Shown here in pieces: positions 60,836-64,000 of a stretch of DNA of 64,000 bases. Each line of letters opens with the position of its first letter. The first letter of the stretch is position 1. The notes beneath the pieces were generated by a model, which had not been told where the DNA came from, searched no databases, and worked only from the letters and a program-made list of their open reading frames with translations. Source of the DNA: Polyporus tsugae (lineage: Eukaryota > Basidiomycota > Agaricomycetes > Polyporales > Polyporaceae); NCBI GenBank assembly GCA_024305745.1, contig JAHRBS010000010.1, positions 1,681,501-1,745,500 on the forward strand, read 5' to 3'. Both the position numbers and the translations under genes were made by a program.

Positions 60836-61074
60836 GTTGACTTGGGAGGGGACAGATGGGAGGATAAACAGGGAGGGGTACGTGTCCTGGATGTATTTAG
60901 GTAACCTCGGGCTGAATGGGCGCAGTGTTCACAGCGTCTGCAGAGCCGTGCGCAGCGAGAAAGACGACGACTCGCAAGCGCGCGTAGCAATGACGAGGGG
61001 CGGCTTGCCACGTGCGGTCCGCTGGAAGAGTAAGTGGCAAGGGAAGCGCACAAACTTCCCCTTCACCGTCAACC
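60836..61074. promoter_or_regulatory. Shared divergent promoter (AAA+ ATPase / TOM20)
   Basis: A 239 bp region between divergent start codons. It is compact enough that the two genes may share regulatory elements. No TATA box was identified. Confidence 0.5.
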
Positions 61075-61867
61075 ATGTCCTCCTCCTCCTCCTCCTCCTC
61101 CCGGACGTCCACCGTGCTCACCGCCGCGGCCGTGACGGTCCTTGGTGGCCTCGCCGCTTACGCTGTTTATTTCGACTATAAGCGTCGAAATGACATCGAC
61201 TTCCGCAAGAAACTGCGTACGTCGTCGATCGCGCGACTCTGACGCATTTCCATCCATTCATACGCGCCACAGGGAAGGAGAAGAAGAAAGTCACCAAGCA
61301 GACGCAACAAGCCCAAGCTGCCGCTGAATCTGCTTCAGAGATCAGCCCGGCTGCCATCAAGGATGCTCTGCTCAAGATCCGGGAGGAGGAGGTCCCTCCT
61401 ACTCCGGATGAGAAGGAGGGATACTTCATGATGCAGGTCCAGATTGGTGACCAACTTGTCCAGAAGGGTGTGTAATGATTGTTTTCGACGAGTTTATCCT
61501 CTCTAACCTGGCGACGTCAGGTCCATCCTTCTACCTCCCCGCTGCCTGCGCGTTCTTCCGGGCACTCCGTGTCTATCCCTCCCCCGTAGAGTTCATCATG
61601 ATGGTTCAGTCGACTCTTCCGGCACCCATCTTTAAGGTGCGTACAGTGGTCGCCTTTTCCTGAGCAATATTCTGAAACAACTATCAGGTATTTATGGAAT
61701 TGGTTAACACGGATGTGAGTATGCCTGTCTCGGAGAAGCCGATGTCGCAGTCTCAGGAGCCCGCGGAGGAGGTGGAGACGAGCCCAACGCACTCAGGTCC
61801 TCCGTCGGAGACGTCCTCACAAGAGTGGGATCAGCTCACGGACCCCGGGAGCCAGGCCGCGCCATGA
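61075..61867 (+). CDS. TOM20: Mitochondrial import receptor subunit Tom20
   Basis: A 210-residue protein from exons 61075-61216, 61273-61467, 61521-61636 and 61688-61867, frame exact. A poly-Ser start (encoded by a TCC run) leads into one N-terminal transmembrane helix (TVLTAAAVTVLGGLAAYAVYF), then DYKRRNDIDFRKKLRKEKKK. This is the N-out, C-in-cytosol anchor typical of Tom20 with its basic juxtamembrane region. The cytosolic TPR-like receptor domain contains EEVPPTPDEKEGYFMMQVQIG, GPSFYLPAACAFFRALRVYP and PIFKVFMELVNTDV. The tail is acidic and Ser/Pro-rich. Tom20 recognises presequences at the outer membrane. The SET-domain gene starts 133 bp after its stop codon. Confidence 0.93.
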
Positions 61868-62000
61868 GGGTCGCACTGCTTGACTCTGGTATTGATAGCA
61901 CAAATTCTAATCACGACGCTGCACGCTACGCCCTCGTCTTCTGTTTTGCTTGTGCTTTGCCGTCGACCCATTTCTAATATACTGTAATTTTCCCCTCTCC

Positions 62001-63478
62001 ATGTTCTCCCCCGTTAGGTCGCGTCCCGTGTCGAAGGTAAGCTTTTGGTTTTGAACAATTGGAGCGCATAAGCTAAGGGCACCCGGGCGGCTTCAACGAT
62101 AGGTTATTATGATCACTTCCCGCCCAAGCGTATGAACGTGTCTATCCACGCCGGTGAACCTGAAGGCGATAAGCCCGCGAAGAAGATCCTCATCGCCGCC
62201 AAGGACTTCGAAGTTGGCGACATCATCTACACGGTGCGATCTTTTTCAGCGTCCACTTTCACGAGGGAACTAACATCATCCGTTTTAGGAAATCCCTTTC
62301 GTCGTCGCCCTCGACGCTGATCTCGAAGGCAAGGGTACCCACTGCTCGTATTGCTTCCATCCCATCGAGGAAGGCCAGGGCGTCGCCGCCGAGGCCGATA
62401 AGCTCGGTTCCGTCTTCTGCTCGAAGGACTGCCAGGCTAAGGCTAACGCCGGCTGGAACAACATGCTCTTCGGCCGCGAGCCCGTCCTTCCGCCCGAGCT
62501 CGATCCCGGCGTCGTCGGAGACACTACCGACACCGACGCCCGCGAGACAGCACAGACCGCGTACGTCGAATGGCTCAAGGCGAAGGCGAAGCAGGCCAAC
62601 GTCCTCGGCGCGCGCTTCGTCGCGAAGCAGATCGCGCACGAGACGTCGAAGCTCATCAAGGACGGGGACAACGTGCTCCAGGCGGAGGCGGAGCAGCTCG
62701 CGGACGGTGGCGCGCTGTACAGCGTCTCGGACCACATGGAGCGCCTGCGTTTCGTCGAGGGCAACGTCACCGACGAGGAGGTCAAGCTGCTGCAGGCCGT
62801 CTTTGGCGCTGCGCTACCTGGTCTGGAGCAATCGGTCAACGAGGAGAGGCTTGCAGTCCTTGTCGGCAAGATGGCGTACAACGCCATCGGTGTCTGCCCC
62901 GAGAGCGGTAGGGATGACAAGGTGAGCATCACCGGGTTCTCGATCATCGCCATGAGTCTTACAGCACTTCCAGCCTGTCTCTAAGGCACGCCCTGAGGAC
63001 GAGGAGCGGACACGCACGCCGCACGGCACCCAGCGCCAGCTTGGCACTGGTCTCTACCTCGTCTCGTCATACGTGAGTCGTCTCGCGTTTGTACAAGCCC
63101 TCAACATCACGCAAGTCTCACGTCGACCCATAGCTCGCGCACTCGTGCGACCCTTCCGCCCGTCCGACCTTCACCGTCGGCTCGAACGAGCTCCGGCTCA
63201 TCGCCACGCGTCCGATCCAGAAGGGCGACGAGCTCACGATCGCCTACGTCGACGTCGCCCAGCGCACGGACGAAACCTCGGAGGAGGCGCGCCGCCGGCG
63301 CCGCGTCGAGCTCGCGCGGGGCTGGAAGTTCAAGTGCGAGTGCGAGCGCTGCCTGTCCGAGGTCGTGCAGGACCTCGAGAAGGAGGACGCCGAGCTCGGG
63401 GTCGAGAAGGACGAGGCCAAGGTCGAGCAGGTCATGCGCCACGAGAAGCTCCCTGGTGCTAGCCTCGGTGTGGACTGA
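62001..63478 (+). CDS. SET-domain protein (SMYD/Set5-like) with altered substrate-pocket motif
   Basis: A 422-residue protein from exons 62001-62036, 62078-62233, 62289-62921, 62974-63072 and 63134-63478, frame exact. It has the split SET arrangement: KKILIAAKDFEVGDIIYTEIPF at the N-SET side, a zinc-binding-like CSYCFHPIEEGQG...FCSKDCQ element in the MYND position, and a helical insert of about 150 residues. The C-SET part is SSYLAHSCDPSARPTF, then GDELTIAYVDV. The tail is CECERCLSEV (post-SET-like cysteines). The canonical C-SET NHSCxPN appears here as AHSCDPS, losing both Asn residues. That should weaken S-adenosylmethionine binding, so catalytic activity is doubtful. It reads in the same direction as TOM20, 133 bp downstream. 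The first exon (MFSPVRSRPVSK) is inferred from a clean phase-0 junction. Confidence 0.82.
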
Positions 63479-64000
63479 TCGACCGGATGGCCATCCTGTC
63501 CGGTTTCGTGGCGCCCGTTGACTGGTCTCCATGTTCCATTGTGGAACATATTTGCTTGCATGGAGGCATCCTTAGACTCGGCCTTTGCTCACATGCTCGC
63601 ATGAGGTACACAAAAGTTGCATTAGATCGTAAAATAGTCTACGTAATAATGTTCAACGCACTACTCCTCGCCTTGCATGCGTGGACTGACGTACATACAT
63701 CAAGTTAAGAGAGATTAAGGGTTAGGAATGCATTAAGCCACGCACACATTATGTTAAGCCAAAAGGCGGGGTCGCCGAGGGCAACACGAACAGCAGCTGC
63801 ACAGGCGTGAAGGTGACCACAAATTTGTCCGTCGGAAGCGGATTTGCGTGGCGGGTGTTAGCAAGTACGGGTAAGTACTATAGCAGTACAAATATGTACA
63901 AAGCACGTTTGGACAGCGGGAATACAGAGCGTGGTTGGCAATGGCAATGGATGGCGGAAAGGTGGGCAAACAGTAGGAAATGGATGGGGGAACGGGAGAG
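63479..64000. other. Right-edge stretch without a recognised gene
   Basis: The 3' flank of the SET-domain gene. A minus-strand open frame 63754-63969 shows no motif. The stretch may contain the beginning or end of a gene beyond the window. Confidence 0.4.

Noticed and set aside
61075..63478. TOM20 and SET domain as one fused gene
   Set aside because: Tom20 ends in a clear stop after an acidic tail, and the SET gene has its own ATG and in-phase first exon; a fusion would require skipping the stop by an unseen intron.

Overview
The window is nuclear DNA of a filamentous basidiomycete, probably a wood-inhabiting agaricomycete. Genes are dense, mostly split by 50-70 bp GT-AG introns, and lie on both strands. 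The P450s resemble the CYP63 family known from Phanerochaete, and serine/threonine-rich cell-wall proteins and a GPI-anchored glycoside hydrolase are present. All exon boundaries below were placed by eye from splice dinucleotides, reading frame and remembered family consensus; no search was run.

Layout. 0-6 kb: 3' end of exocyst SEC10, an AUH-like enoyl-CoA hydratase, a mucin-like single-pass membrane protein and a coiled-coil protein with a fungal C-terminal domain. 6.8-9.6 kb: an ACMSD-family metal-dependent decarboxylase converges, with a 57 bp gap, on quinolinate phosphoribosyltransferase (QPRT). These families act at opposite arms of the kynurenine/NAD branch point. 10-15.6 kb: a Kre9/Knh1-like GPI protein, Gemin2 (spliceosomal snRNP assembly), a lysine-rich nucleolar-type protein divergent from Gemin2, and an Arg/Asp/His repeat protein. 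15.6-20.4 kb: two sparse stretches around a protoglobin gene. 20.4-25.3 kb: a dual-specificity phosphatase and a long HSL-type alpha/beta hydrolase. 25.9-29.8 kb: two head-to-tail alpha-tubulin genes. 30.2 kb: an isolated copia Gag-like ORF. 31.4-38.3 kb: a Bin3/MEPCE RNA methyltransferase, a HAD sugar phosphatase divergent from exocyst SEC15, and ARF1. 38.8-44 kb: a decayed P450 next to an intact tandem relative. 45-52 kb: CPSF2/Cft2 and cytosolic GlnRS. 52-57.7 kb: a third P450 and a GH79 glycosidase. 58.8-63.5 kb: an AAA+ ATPase divergent from TOM20, then a SET-domain protein 133 bp downstream of TOM20.

Most genes are housekeeping (exocytosis, snRNP assembly, translation, 3'-end processing, mitochondrial import, cytoskeleton). 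Accessory content is limited to the P450s, GH79, protoglobin, ACMSD-like enzyme and Gag-like ORF. There is no biosynthetic backbone enzyme, CRISPR array or complete transposon. The observations most worth checking are the ACMSD-QPRT convergent pair, the lesions and in-exon minisatellite of the P450 pseudogene, the non-matching introns of the tandem tubulins, the solitary Gag-like ORF, two GC-AG introns in the hydrolase, and the altered SET-domain motif.
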